DNA from: Oscillospiraceae bacterium
GTDB taxonomy: Bacteria; Bacillota; Clostridia; Oscillospirales; Oscillospiraceae
Length of the DNA stretch: 64,000 nucleotides
Reading direction: 5' to 3'
Assembly (NCBI GenBank): GCA_015067615.1
Contig: SVMD01000004.1
Span: 787-64,786 of the forward strand
Below, in pieces: positions 25,763 through 33,969 of this stretch (position 1 is its first letter; every line of letters starts with the position of its first letter). The position numbers and the translations under genes were made by a program. The notes beneath the pieces were generated by a model. It did no database searches, was not told the DNA's origin, and saw nothing but the letters and a program-made list of their open reading frames with translations.

Positions 25763-27463
25763 ATGACCTTTTCCCAGATTCCCTATGTAAGAGCCGACCT
25801 GGCTGCCTGGAAGCAGCAGCAGGAGGACATCACCGCCCGGTTCAGGGCCGCCCAGACCTTCGAGGAGGCTGACGCCATCTACCGGGAGGCCGCCACCTTT
25901 GACGCAGACTACACCTCCATGATGACCATTGCCCGAATCCGCAACAATATCGACACCCGGGATGAATTCTACGATGCCGAGGTGGCCTACTACAACCAGG
26001 AGATGCCCAAGATGCAGGCCGTATCCAAGGCCTGGACCGAGGCCACTCTGGAAAGCCCCTTCCGTCCGCAGCTGGAAGAAAAGTACGGCAAGGTGACCTT
26101 CATCAACGCGGAAATGGCTGCCAAGGCCTTCTCCCCGGAGCTGGTGGCGGAAATGCAGCAGGAAAACGCCCTGAAGGCCCGCTACTCCAAGCTCATTGCC
26201 TCCGCCCAGATCCCCTTCCGGGGCGAAACTTACACCATCAGCCAGCTGTCCCCCTGGAAAGGTGACCCCGATGACGCCATCCGTCTGGAAGCCTGGACCG
26301 CCGAGGGCAACTGGTACAACGAGCACGGCGCCGAGCTGGACGAGATCTACGATGAGCTGGTAAAGCTGCGGACCTCTATGGCCAAGAAGCTGGGCTACGA
26401 GACCTACACCCCCCTGGGCTACCTGAACATGCGCCGCAACTGCTACAACGAAGCCGATGTGGACAAGTTCCGCATGGCTGTGCAGAAGTATCTGGTCCCC
26501 GTGGCCAAGAAGCTCTACATCCGTCAGGCCCAGATGCAGGGCCGGGAGTTCCCCCTGAACTTTGCCGACAAGGATCTGGCCTTCCGTTCCGGCAACCCCA
26601 CCCCCGCCGGCGGCCCCGCCGAGATCCTGGCCATGGGCGACAAGTTCTACTCCGAGCTGAGCCCTGTCACCGACGAATTCTGGAAGTTTATGCGCAGCCA
26701 TGAGATGATGGACGTGGAAAGCAAGCCCGGCAAGGCCGGCGGCGGCTACTGCACCCGCATCGCCAATATGCGCAGCCCCTTCATCTTCGCCAATTTCAAC
26801 GGCACCTCCCACGACGTGGAGGTGGTCACCCACGAGGCAGGCCACGCCTTCGCGGGCTTCGTGAACCGGGACCGGATCCCCGCCTCCACCATCAACCCCA
26901 GCTTAGAGGGCTGCGAGGTCCATTCCATGTCTATGGAGTTCTTCGCCTGGCCCTGGGCCGAGGGCTTCTTCGGTGAGGATGCCCGGAAGTTCCGCTACAA
27001 CCACCTGAAGGGCGCCCTGGCCTTCATCCCCTACGGCACCATGGTGGACCACTTCCAGCACATCATCTACGAATACCCCGAGTTTGATCCCCAGGAGCGG
27101 CATCAGGTCTGGCAGGAGCTGCTTGGCATCTACATGCCCTGGGTCCGGCCCGGCGACGTGCCCTTCTACGGCGAGGGCAAGGGCTGGCAGCGCCAGAGCC
27201 ACATCTATGCCCGCCCCTTCTACTACATCGACTACTGCCTGGCCCAGACTGTGGCCCTGGACTTCTGGGCCCGGATCCAGGAGGACCCCAAGGCAGCCTT
27301 TGAGACCTACATGAAGTACACCAGCCTGGGCGGCACCATGGTCTTTACGGACCTGCTGAAAACCGCCGGCCTGGGCAATCCCTTCGACGAGGAGACCCTG
27401 AAGCGGGTCTGCGCCGCCGCAGACCAGTACCTGAGCGACTACGACCTGACCGGCATCGAATAA
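25763..27463 (+). CDS. M3-family oligoendopeptidase (PepF-like)
   Basis: The 566-residue zinc metallopeptidase cuts short peptides in the cytoplasm. The zinc motif HEAGH is clear in VVTHEAGHAFAGF, with the third ligand expected in SLEGCEVHSMSMEFF. The start ATG 25763 follows AAGGAGC; the track start adds 14 residues. There is no signal peptide, which fits an intracellular enzyme that finishes peptide breakdown after uptake. Its length is typical of the family. Confidence 0.93.
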   Translation: MTFSQIPYVRADLAAWKQQQEDITARFRAAQTFEEADAIYREAATFDADYTSMMTIARIRNNIDTRDEFYDAEVAYYNQEMPKMQAVSKAWTEATLESPFRPQLEEKYGKVTFINAEMAAKAFSPELVAEMQQENALKARYSKLIASAQIPFRGETYTISQLSPWKGDPDDAIRLEAWTAEGNWYNEHGAELDEIYDELVKLRTSMAKKLGYETYTPLGYLNMRRNCYNEADVDKFRMAVQKYLVPVAKKLYIRQAQMQGREFPLNFADKDLAFRSGNPTPAGGPAEILAMGDKFYSELSPVTDEFWKFMRSHEMMDVESKPGKAGGGYCTRIANMRSPFIFANFNGTSHDVEVVTHEAGHAFAGFVNRDRIPASTINPSLEGCEVHSMSMEFFAWPWAEGFFGEDARKFRYNHLKGALAFIPYGTMVDHFQHIIYEYPEFDPQERHQVWQELLGIYMPWVRPGDVPFYGEGKGWQRQSHIYARPFYYIDYCLAQTVALDFWARIQEDPKAAFETYMKYTSLGGTMVFTDLLKTAGLGNPFDEETLKRVCAAADQYLSDYDLTGIE

Positions 27464-27470
27464 TACGGCA

Positions 27471-27498
27471 AAGCGCTCCGGTTTTCCGGGGCGCTTTT
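27471..27498 (+). terminator. Terminator after the M3 peptidase
   Basis: Stem aagcgctccgg / ccggggcgctt with loop tttt, followed by TTTTTC. Confidence 0.85.
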
Positions 27499-27517
27499 TC
27501 ATCTGTACATGCACTTC

Positions 27518-27546
27518 TTGCTATTTTATCCGATTGCTGTTATGAT
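27518..27546 (+). promoter_or_regulatory. Promoter of the amidohydrolase gene
   Basis: TTGCTA (27518-27523) and TATGAT (27541-27546) with a 17-base spacer. Confidence 0.6.
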
Positions 27547-27585
27547 GGTTCTACCGATCAACTACAGAAGGAGCCGTGCAATTTC

Positions 27586-29187
27586 ATGAAAACCATTTAT
27601 TACAATGCACAGGTTTACACCGGGCAGCTGCCCTTGACTGAAGCTTTCATTGTGGAGGCGGATCAGTTTTCCTTTGTGGGCAGCACTGCAGACGCTTTGG
27701 CCCTGGCAGAGGAGGAAGACCGCTGCATCGATCTTGCGAATCAGTTCGTCTGCGCCGGATTTAATGACAGCCACATGCATCTGCTCAGCTATGGCAACGC
27801 GCTGAATATGGCCCCCCTTCACGAACATACCGGCAGCCTGGAAGATCTGATTCAGTGTTTAAAGGACCACAAAACCAGCCGCAAAGGATGGATCCTGGGC
27901 CGGGGGTGGAATCAGGACTACTTTTCCGATAGCAACCGGATGCCCAACCGCTGGGATCTGGACCGTGTCTCCACATCCCAGCCGGTGGTTGCCGTCCGGG
28001 CCTGCGGCCATGCTCTGGTGGTGAACAGTTATGTTTTGGACCTGTTGGGGATTTCCGGTGATACCCCTCAGCCTGAGGGCGGTCAAATCGTAATGGAAAA
28101 CGGTGTACCCAACGGTTTGCTGCTGGATAACGCCATGGACCCTGTTTACGCCGCCATTCCCAGTCCCAGCCGTGAGGATCTGAAGGACATGATCCGGCTT
28201 GCCTGCCGGAAATTGAACAGCTATGGCATTACCAGCAGCCAAAGCGATGACTACTGTGTATTCCCCGATTTGTCCTGGCGGGAAATCAATGCCGCATTTC
28301 AGGAATTGGAAGCTTCCGGGAAGCTGACCGTTCGTGTGAACGAGCAGTGCAATTTTACCAATCTGCCGGTCCTGCAGGAATTTGTCCAGGCGGGCAATCT
28401 CACCGGCGCAGGTTCCAACCTGTTCCGAATCGGTCCGCTGAAGCTGCTGGGTGACGGCGCGCTGGGCGCCCGGACAGCCTTTCTGTCGAAGCCTTACGCG
28501 GATGCTCCGGATACCCGCGGTATCGCCGTCTTTACCCAGGAGGTGCTGGATGACATGATTGGCTATGCCCACGGTCAGGGAATGCAGGTAGCGGTCCATA
28601 CCATTGGTGATGCCTGTCTGGACCGTGTGATTGCCGCCATCGAAAAGGCACAGGCTGCCCATCCCAGGGTTGACCACCGCCACGGCATCGTCCACTGTCA
28701 GATCACCCGTGGGGATCAGCTGGAGAAACTGGCAGAAATGACCCTTCATATCTATGCCCAGTCCATTTTCCTGGATTACGACATTCAGATTGTGGAGCAG
28801 CGGGTGGGCAAGGAAATGGCCGCCACCAGCTACAGCTGGAAAACACTCCAGGAAAAAGGCGCCACTGTCAGCAACGGCAGTGACTGCCCCGTTGAACTCC
28901 CCAATGTACTGGGCGGAATCCAGTGCGCCGTAACCCGCCGCACACTCAGCGGCAATGGGCCCTATCTGCCGAAGGAGGCCTTCAGCGTTTCCCAGGCCCT
29001 GGACAGCTTCACCTCCGGCGGTGCCTACGCAAGCTTTGAAGAGCAGATAAAGGGCAAAATCCAGCCGGGAATGCTGGCAGATTTCGTTGTTCTGGGAGAT
29101 AACCCCTTTGCGGTAACCGCTTCTTCCATCAAGGATATTCCCGTACGGGCCACATATCTCGGAGGTAAGCAGGTGTATTGCGCATAA
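27586..29187 (+). CDS. YtcJ-like amidohydrolase
   Basis: The 533-residue protein belongs to the amidohydrolase superfamily, YtcJ-like branch (amidohydrolase 3). Metal-binding motifs are visible: FNDSHMHLLSYG near residue 60, VAVHTIGDACLDR, DHRHGIVHC, and SDCPVELPNVLGG near the C-terminus. The usual first HxH is SHMH here. Members hydrolyse amide or urea-type bonds of small compounds; the substrate is unknown. The start is preceded by AGAAGGAGC. It has its own promoter and terminator. Confidence 0.88.
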   Translation: MKTIYYNAQVYTGQLPLTEAFIVEADQFSFVGSTADALALAEEEDRCIDLANQFVCAGFNDSHMHLLSYGNALNMAPLHEHTGSLEDLIQCLKDHKTSRKGWILGRGWNQDYFSDSNRMPNRWDLDRVSTSQPVVAVRACGHALVVNSYVLDLLGISGDTPQPEGGQIVMENGVPNGLLLDNAMDPVYAAIPSPSREDLKDMIRLACRKLNSYGITSSQSDDYCVFPDLSWREINAAFQELEASGKLTVRVNEQCNFTNLPVLQEFVQAGNLTGAGSNLFRIGPLKLLGDGALGARTAFLSKPYADAPDTRGIAVFTQEVLDDMIGYAHGQGMQVAVHTIGDACLDRVIAAIEKAQAAHPRVDHRHGIVHCQITRGDQLEKLAEMTLHIYAQSIFLDYDIQIVEQRVGKEMAATSYSWKTLQEKGATVSNGSDCPVELPNVLGGIQCAVTRRTLSGNGPYLPKEAFSVSQALDSFTSGGAYASFEEQIKGKIQPGMLADFVVLGDNPFAVTASSIKDIPVRATYLGGKQVYCA

Positions 29188-29228
29188 CCAAACAGCAGCG
29201 AAGCCTTGCTTCCGATTCCGTAAATATA

Positions 29229-29266
29229 AAACCACACCCGAATCGCACTGCGGATTGGGTGTGGTT
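29229..29266 (+). terminator. Terminator after the amidohydrolase
   Basis: Stem aaaccacaccc / gggtgtggttt with an internal sub-stem, followed by TTCT; it closes the plus-strand gene 40 bases after its stop. Confidence 0.8.
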
Positions 29267-29310
29267 TTCTGCTTGTTGTGATGATTCGAAAATGCAAAAC
29301 CGCTGCTTGC

Positions 29311-29405
29311 GCAGAGGATAAGGGAATCGATAAAATCAAGGTGTCGATCCCGTCGAGCCGGGATTGCCGACAAAGCGCTCATCCTCCGTACACCAGTGCT
29401 GCACT
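29311..29405. repeat. tRNA-tail module A: tRNA-Gln tail copy and constant-loop hairpin
   Basis: Bases 29311-29330 (gcagaggataagggaatcga) match the tRNA-Gln 3' end at 30499-30518 in 18 of 20 positions, in direct orientation. Next comes aaggtgtcgatcccgtcgag (29338), part of a 22-base stretch repeated exactly at 30195, and a hairpin ATCCC-GTCGAGCC-GGGAT. It lies directly past the 3' end of the GrpB gene. Confidence 0.75.
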
Positions 29406-29927
29406 TCAAGGATCCTGTGCGGCAAGAAGCTTGATTTTATCAAAAAACGCCTGTTTCCCGGCTGTATATTTCCTCCTGTCATCAGAATACAGCTTATACA
29501 AATGCTTTTTCAATTCTTCGTATTCTTTTGCATATTCTGAATGTGTCCGTAAAAAATCCCGAAACTGTATTTGCTCATAAAACAGCGTCGTATTCTTTGA
29601 TGCATAGCAGTGAACGTGCTGCAGAGAAACACCATTCTCCCCTTTTTTCAAAAACAAATACTTACCTGGCGCCACTTCGCCATAATAAATGTATTTGTTT
29701 TCTTCCATTCTGCGAAATATATGTTCTGTCATTTTCCGAAACACAATGGCCAAATCCAGCATCGGCTTTGCCATAATCCCTGGGATCGCTGTGCTTCCAA
29801 CATGTTCTATTGCAACTATTTCATCACCAAATTCTGCCAGAAAGTGCTCTTTTACATCACCATATTCCTCCGCCCATGCATCACTGTGAGGCATCAGAAT
29901 CACCTCATTTTTAGGTACACCGAGCAT
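29406..29927 (-). CDS. GrpB/UPF0157 family protein
   Basis: The 173-residue protein matches the GrpB family, which has a nucleotidyltransferase-like fold; the mark is IEHVGSTAIPGIMAKPMLDL. Its biochemical role is not established. ATG 29927 follows AGGTGTG, so the track start (GTG 29936) is probably wrong. Its base composition is clearly more AT-rich than the neighbouring genes. It sits between two tRNA-Gln tail copies (29311 and 30499) and two identical copies of a 22-base motif, so it looks like cargo added next to the tRNA gene. Confidence 0.88.
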   Translation of the reverse strand: MLGVPKNEVILMPHSDAWAEEYGDVKEHFLAEFGDEIVAIEHVGSTAIPGIMAKPMLDLAIVFRKMTEHIFRRMEENKYIYYGEVAPGKYLFLKKGENGVSLQHVHCYASKNTTLFYEQIQFRDFLRTHSEYAKEYEELKKHLYKLYSDDRRKYTAGKQAFFDKIKLLAAQDP

Positions 29928-30059
29928 AATACACACCTACTTTCTTTATTTTCTTTTTACATCTGTAGGATTGTTTTGCGACATAGGCTAATTATATACT
30001 GCTTCAGATTATAACACAAGGCCGTTGCCATCGCAGCATTTTGCCAGAGTGAAACGCCG

Positions 30060-30495
30060 GCAGATGGGTTCGAGCTTCCCCGTTGAACATTTCTGCAACA
30101 AAAATGTCCCTGCGCCCACACCATCCGGATGCGTTCGCAAGGACATGGATTCTCCCACAGGCCCGCCCTCTTAGGTGCTTGGGAAACCTGGTCGAAGGTG
30201 TCGATCCCGTCGAGCCCTCAGGCATACGCGCTATCCGGCACTACTGCAACCTAAATGATCTTCCGCCTACATCCGTACCGGATGCATTCGGAAGATCATG
30301 GATTCTCCCACGGGCTAAAAAGTGTCCACCGGACACTTTTTGCACCAGTGTGCGCATTGTATTATTGTATGGTTGCCACCGGCAACCATCAAGATTATTA
30401 ATCCGCTGCGCGGAGCACCACTGGTGCCGCCCTTTCGAATCCGTCCTCATCCTCTGCCAAAAAGAAAAGCCACCCTGTCGGGTGGCTTTTCTTTT
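30060..30495. repeat. tRNA-tail module downstream of tRNA-Gln
   Basis: This gene-free region holds ordered inverted repeats. At 30104-30147 and 30258-30298 hairpins share an inner part related to acatccgtaccggatgc but differ in their outer stems (ATGTCC / GGACAT; GATCTTCCG / CGGAAGATC). At 30317-30341 lies AAAAAGT-GTCCACCGGAC-ACTTTTT. A larger stem GCACCAGTG / CACTGGTGC encloses TGGTTGCCACCGGCAACCA. At 30434-30474 an antisense copy of the tRNA-Gln 3' end pairs with 30481-30518 over 38 positions with a 3-base bulge. Part of this (aaaagccacc / ggtggctttt) also serves as the tRNA terminator. No ORF here looks coding. Confidence 0.8.
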
Positions 30496-30569
30496 TGGCA
30501 GAGGATGAGGGATTCGAACCCCCGCGAACGGAGTCAGAGTCCGGTGTGCTACCGTTACACTAATCCTCT
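30496..30569 (-). tRNA. tRNA-Gln (CUG)
   Basis: A full cloverleaf is visible on the minus strand: acceptor AGAGGAT / ATCCTCT, anticodon loop CTCTGAC with CTG, T-arm GGGTTCGAATCCC-like, discriminator G and encoded CCA. It directly follows tRNA-Val. Confidence 0.93.
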
Positions 30570-30646
30570 TGGTGGAGACAACAGGACTCGAACCTGTGAC
30601 CTCATGCGTGTGAAGCATGCGCTCTAACCAGCTGAGCTATGCCTCC
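30570..30646 (-). tRNA. tRNA-Val (CAC)
   Basis: Acceptor GGAGGCA / TGTCTCC, anticodon stem CATGC / GCATG around TTCACAC (CAC), T-loop GGTTCGAGTCC and encoded CCA. It abuts tRNA-Gln with no gap, so the pair is one transcript. Confidence 0.93.
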
Positions 30647-30662
30647 ATACGGAACATTCAAG

Positions 30663-30690
30663 ATTATACCATAAAAAACAAAAAAGTCAA
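30663..30690 (-). promoter_or_regulatory. Promoter of the Val-Gln tRNA operon
   Basis: Minus-strand TTGACT (30690-30685) and TATAAT (30668-30663) with a 16-base spacer, 17 bases before the tRNA-Val 5' end. Confidence 0.75.
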
Positions 30691-30783
30691 TACCCTTTTT
30701 CGGATTTTGCTCCCAATATTCCGGTGGAAAACCGACAGCGCTTATGCTATAATCGGTTCAGAACGAGAAAGAGAGGATCACTT

Positions 30784-32073
30784 ATGCTGCCTGAGGCCTT
30801 TTTGGAGCGAATGAAGCAACAGCTTGGGGAGGAATACCCGGAATATCTGAATTCTCTGGAGCGGCCCCGGGCGGTGGCGCTGCGGTTTAACCCTTTAAAG
30901 GGCAACGCGCCGGAGCTTCCCTTTGTGGGCCGGAGCATCCCCTGGGAGCCCCAGGGCTTCTACTACGACCCGGAGGCCCGGCCGGGACTGCACCCTTACC
31001 ACGAGGCAGGCGTCTACTATCTCCAGGAGGCCAGCGCCATGGCCCCGGTTTATCTGCTGGATCCCCAGCCCGGTGAGCGGGTCCTGGACCTCTGCGCCGC
31101 TCCCGGCGGTAAGACCACCCAGATCGCCGGACGGATGGGCGGCAAAGGCTTCCTGCTGTGCAATGAGTGGAGTCCGAAACGGGCCAAGATACTGTCCCGG
31201 AATATAGAACGTCTGGGTGTTGCCAACGCCCTGGTGACCAATGAGCATCCGGAGCGTCTGGCCGACCGGCTCCCCGGCTTCTTTGACCGGGTACTGGTGG
31301 ACGCCCCCTGCTCCGGTGAGGGTATGTTCCGCAAGGAGGAGGCCGCCGTCACCGACTGGAGCCAGGAGACTGTGGAGATGTGCGCCCGGCGGCAGGCGGA
31401 GATCCTCCATTCCGCCGCACAGATGCTGAAGCCCGGCGGGCGGCTGGTGTACTCCACCTGCACCTTTGCCCCGGAGGAGGACGAAATGGCAGTGGCCGCC
31501 TTCCTGGAAGCCCATCCGGAATTTGAGCCGGAGGTCATTGAGGCCCCCTGGTTCCAGCCTGTGGAAAACGGCGGCCACCGGCTTTGGCCCCACAAGCTCC
31601 TGGGCGAAGGCCATTTCGCCGCGGTGCTGCGCAAAGTGGGCGGTGAAGAGGGCGATGTCCCCACTATGGCCGGGGAAAAGCTGCCCAAGGAGTGGCTTTC
31701 CTTCGCCAAAGAGCTGGGCATCCGGCTGCCGGAGGGCAAGGCGGTGTCTTTCGGCCAGAACCTGTTCTGGGCCCCGGAGGAGATGCCCGACCTGCGGCGG
31801 TTAAAGGTCCTGCGTCCCGGTCTGGAGCTGGGCGAAGTGAAAAAGGGCCGCTTCGAGCCTGCCCACCATCTGGCCCTGTGGCTGGACAGCTGCGCCAATA
31901 CGGTCAGCTTCGGTGCGGAAAGTGCCGAGATCCGGGAATATATGCACGGCAATGTGCTGCCCGGCAGTCAAAAGGGCTGGTGCCTCATCAAGGCCGGGGA
32001 CTACTCCCTGGGCTGGGCCAAGGGCGACGGCCAAACGCTTAAAAACCACTACCCCAAGGGATTGAGACGGTAA
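30784..32073 (+). CDS. rRNA cytosine-C5 methyltransferase, RsmF/NOL1-NOP2-Sun family
   Basis: The 429-residue enzyme methylates a cytosine of rRNA (or possibly tRNA) with SAM. Motifs are VLDLCAAPGGKTTQIA for SAM binding, VDAPCSGEGMFRK with one catalytic Cys, and VYSTCTFAPEEDE with the other. The C-terminal 150 residues match the RsmF-type RNA-binding extension. The start ATG 30784 follows GAGAGGATC; the track start adds 20 residues. A TATAAT (30748) lies just upstream. Its stop codon TAA is formed by the first bases of a MITE-like repeat, so the C-terminus may have been changed by the insertion. Confidence 0.9.
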   Translation: MLPEAFLERMKQQLGEEYPEYLNSLERPRAVALRFNPLKGNAPELPFVGRSIPWEPQGFYYDPEARPGLHPYHEAGVYYLQEASAMAPVYLLDPQPGERVLDLCAAPGGKTTQIAGRMGGKGFLLCNEWSPKRAKILSRNIERLGVANALVTNEHPERLADRLPGFFDRVLVDAPCSGEGMFRKEEAAVTDWSQETVEMCARRQAEILHSAAQMLKPGGRLVYSTCTFAPEEDEMAVAAFLEAHPEFEPEVIEAPWFQPVENGGHRLWPHKLLGEGHFAAVLRKVGGEEGDVPTMAGEKLPKEWLSFAKELGIRLPEGKAVSFGQNLFWAPEEMPDLRRLKVLRPGLELGEVKKGRFEPAHHLALWLDSCANTVSFGAESAEIREYMHGNVLPGSQKGWCLIKAGDYSLGWAKGDGQTLKNHYPKGLRR

Positions 32074-32248
32074 ATTATCGTTGGCGGCGGAACGTAATGT
32101 CGTGAATGTAGGGGCGCTCAGTGAGCGCCCGTGCGGTACATACTGCGAATTCGCCCGAAGCCTAATGCGAACTCGTATATTTCTCTGACGGGCGATCAAT
32201 GATCGCCCCTACGCTATCCACGGAAGATGGTACTGCAAACGATAATTT
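32071..32248. repeat. MITE-like element 1
   Basis: Terminal inverted repeats taaattatcgtt (32071) and aacgataattt (32238) bound a 178-bp non-coding unit. The interior has GGGGCGCTCAGTGAGCGCCC and a second palindrome gggcgatcaatgatcgccc. The left end supplies the stop codon of the rRNA methyltransferase gene. Confidence 0.8.
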
Positions 32249-32287
32249 GGCTGTATCATCGCCAATTTCGGGCCGCGTAAATTAGAC

Positions 32288-32316
32288 TTTACATAATCTT
32301 GATTCTATGGTATATT
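32288..32316 (+). promoter_or_regulatory. Promoter of murA
   Basis: TTTACA (32288-32293) and TATATT (32311-32316) with a 17-base spacer. Confidence 0.6.
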
Positions 32317-32368
32317 ATTATAGCCTATGTACAGCTTACCGAAAATTCTTACAAGGAGATGAGCATCC

Positions 32369-33634
32369 TTGGCCAGATATGAAATTCACGGCGGCAACCT
32401 GCTGAACGGTTCCGTTACCATAAGCGGTGCGAAAAACGCTGCCGTTGCCATCCTTCCCGCGGCCCTGCTGGTGCCGGGCAAATGCCGGATCGAAAATGTC
32501 CCCGATATTTCTGACGTCCGGATCCTGCTGGACATCATCCGGGGCATGGGCGCAAAAATTGAACAGCCCGAGCCCAATGTGGTGGAGATCGACAGCTCCA
32601 GCATCCATTGCACCCGACCCGACGATACCCTGGTCAAGAAAATGCGGGCCAGCTACTATCTGATGGGTGCCCTGCTGGGCCGCTTCGGCCATGCCCACGT
32701 GGCGCTGCCCGGCGGCTGCAACTTCGCCTCCCGGCCCATTGACCAGCACATCAAGGGCTTCATCTGCCTGGGTGCCGATGTGGACGAGACCGACGATTAT
32801 GTGGCCCTCACCCCCGGTGAGGACGGCCTCCACGGTGCCCGGATCAGCCTGGATATGGCCTCCGTGGGTGCCACTGCCAACCTGATGATCGCCGCCGTGC
32901 TGATGCCCGGACAGACCGTCATCGAAAACGCCGCCAAGGAGCCCCACATCGTGGACCTGGCCAACTTCCTGAACACCATGGGTGCCAGAGTTTACGGCGC
33001 CGGTACCGACACTGTGAAGGTCCGGGGCGTCAGCGCCCTGAAGGGCGGCACCTATGCCATCATCCCCGACCAGATCGAGGCAGGCACTTACCTGGCTGCG
33101 GTTGCAGCCGTAGGTGGAAATGTTCTGGTTCAGAACGTGATTCCCAAGCATCTGGAATGCATCACCACCAAGCTTCAGGAAATGGGCTGCCGTGTCATCA
33201 ACTACGATGACGCGGTACGAATCCAGAAGACCAATCGCCTGCGCCGCACCACCGTCAAGACCCGCCCCTATCCCGGCTTCCCCACGGATATGCAGGCCCA
33301 GATCTGTGTGTGCATGAGTCTGGCCAGCGGCGTCAGCCGCCTGACCGAGAGTGTCTACGAGACCCGGTTCTTCGGCTACTGCTCGGAGCTGGAACGGATG
33401 GGCGCCAACATCCGCATTGAGGGCAAGACAGCCACCGTGGTGGGTGTGGAGCAGCTTTACGGCGCAGAAGTCACCGCCAACGACCTCCGGGCCGGCGCAG
33501 CACTGGTCATTGCGGGTCTGTCCGCCCAGGGCACCACTCTAATCAAGAATATCCACTATGTGGAGCGGGGCTATGAGAGCATCATCGAAAAACTCACCGC
33601 CCTGGGCGCTGATATCAAGCGCATTGAAGATTAA
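32369..33634 (+). CDS. murA: UDP-GlcNAc 1-carboxyvinyltransferase MurA
   Basis: This 421-residue enzyme transfers enolpyruvate from PEP to UDP-GlcNAc, the first committed step of peptidoglycan synthesis. SGAKNAAVAILPAALL at the N-terminus holds the conserved Lys-Asn, and the active-site loop is ALPGGCNFASRPIDQHIKG with the Cys that fosfomycin attacks. The length is standard. Translation starts at TTG 32369, with AAGGAGATG nine bases before; no ATG is suitably placed. The gene is monocistronic, with its own promoter and a strong terminator. Whether it is the MurA or MurZ paralogue cannot be told here. Confidence 0.95.
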   Translation: MARYEIHGGNLLNGSVTISGAKNAAVAILPAALLVPGKCRIENVPDISDVRILLDIIRGMGAKIEQPEPNVVEIDSSSIHCTRPDDTLVKKMRASYYLMGALLGRFGHAHVALPGGCNFASRPIDQHIKGFICLGADVDETDDYVALTPGEDGLHGARISLDMASVGATANLMIAAVLMPGQTVIENAAKEPHIVDLANFLNTMGARVYGAGTDTVKVRGVSALKGGTYAIIPDQIEAGTYLAAVAAVGGNVLVQNVIPKHLECITTKLQEMGCRVINYDDAVRIQKTNRLRRTTVKTRPYPGFPTDMQAQICVCMSLASGVSRLTESVYETRFFGYCSELERMGANIRIEGKTATVVGVEQLYGAEVTANDLRAGAALVIAGLSAQGTTLIKNIHYVERGYESIIEKLTALGADIKRIED

Positions 33635-33643
33635 AAGAATCAA

Positions 33644-33674
33644 CGGCCCCGGATTTTCATCCGGGGCCGCTTTT
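33644..33674 (+). terminator. Terminator after murA
   Basis: Eleven-bp stem cggccccggat / atccggggccg with loop tttc, followed by CTTTTTG. Confidence 0.9.
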
Positions 33675-33696
33675 TGCTTTGCGACTATTTAGTGTG

Positions 33697-33921
33697 GTAA
33701 ATTATCGTTTATGCGCGAAGCGCAACCCTTCCCCCGGGAGGAAGGTGGGCCGCCGTAAGGCGGGTCGGAAGAGGAACGGCGAAATCTGAAGTGCAGAAAA
33801 AGCCTGGTAAGGATGCGAAATCGTTAGATTTCTGCCCGCATTCCTCTTCAGTCTCGCTGACGCTCGACAGCTTCCCCCCGGGGGAAGCGTGAGCGGCTTA
33901 CGCCGCTAAACGATAATTTAC
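33697..33921. repeat. MITE-like element 2
   Basis: Near-perfect termini gtaaattatcgttta (33697-33711) and taaacgataatttac (33907-33921) enclose 225 bp with internal palindromic blocks (cttccccccgggggaag type). It sits between the convergent murA and GH13 genes. Confidence 0.88.
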
Positions 33922-33935
33922 CCAAGTAACCGGAA

Positions 33936-33963
33936 AAGCCGCCCTCCGTGAAAGAGGGCGGCC
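33936..33963 (-). terminator. Terminator after the GH13 gene
   Basis: Minus-strand stem gccgccctc / gagggcggc followed by TTTT, next to the GH13 stop codon. Confidence 0.85.
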
Positions 33964-33969
33964 AAAATT

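Noticed and set aside
30083-30627. ORFs across the tRNA region (such as 30083-30508 and 30322-30627)
   Set aside because: They run through tRNA genes and palindromes and have no ribosome sites.
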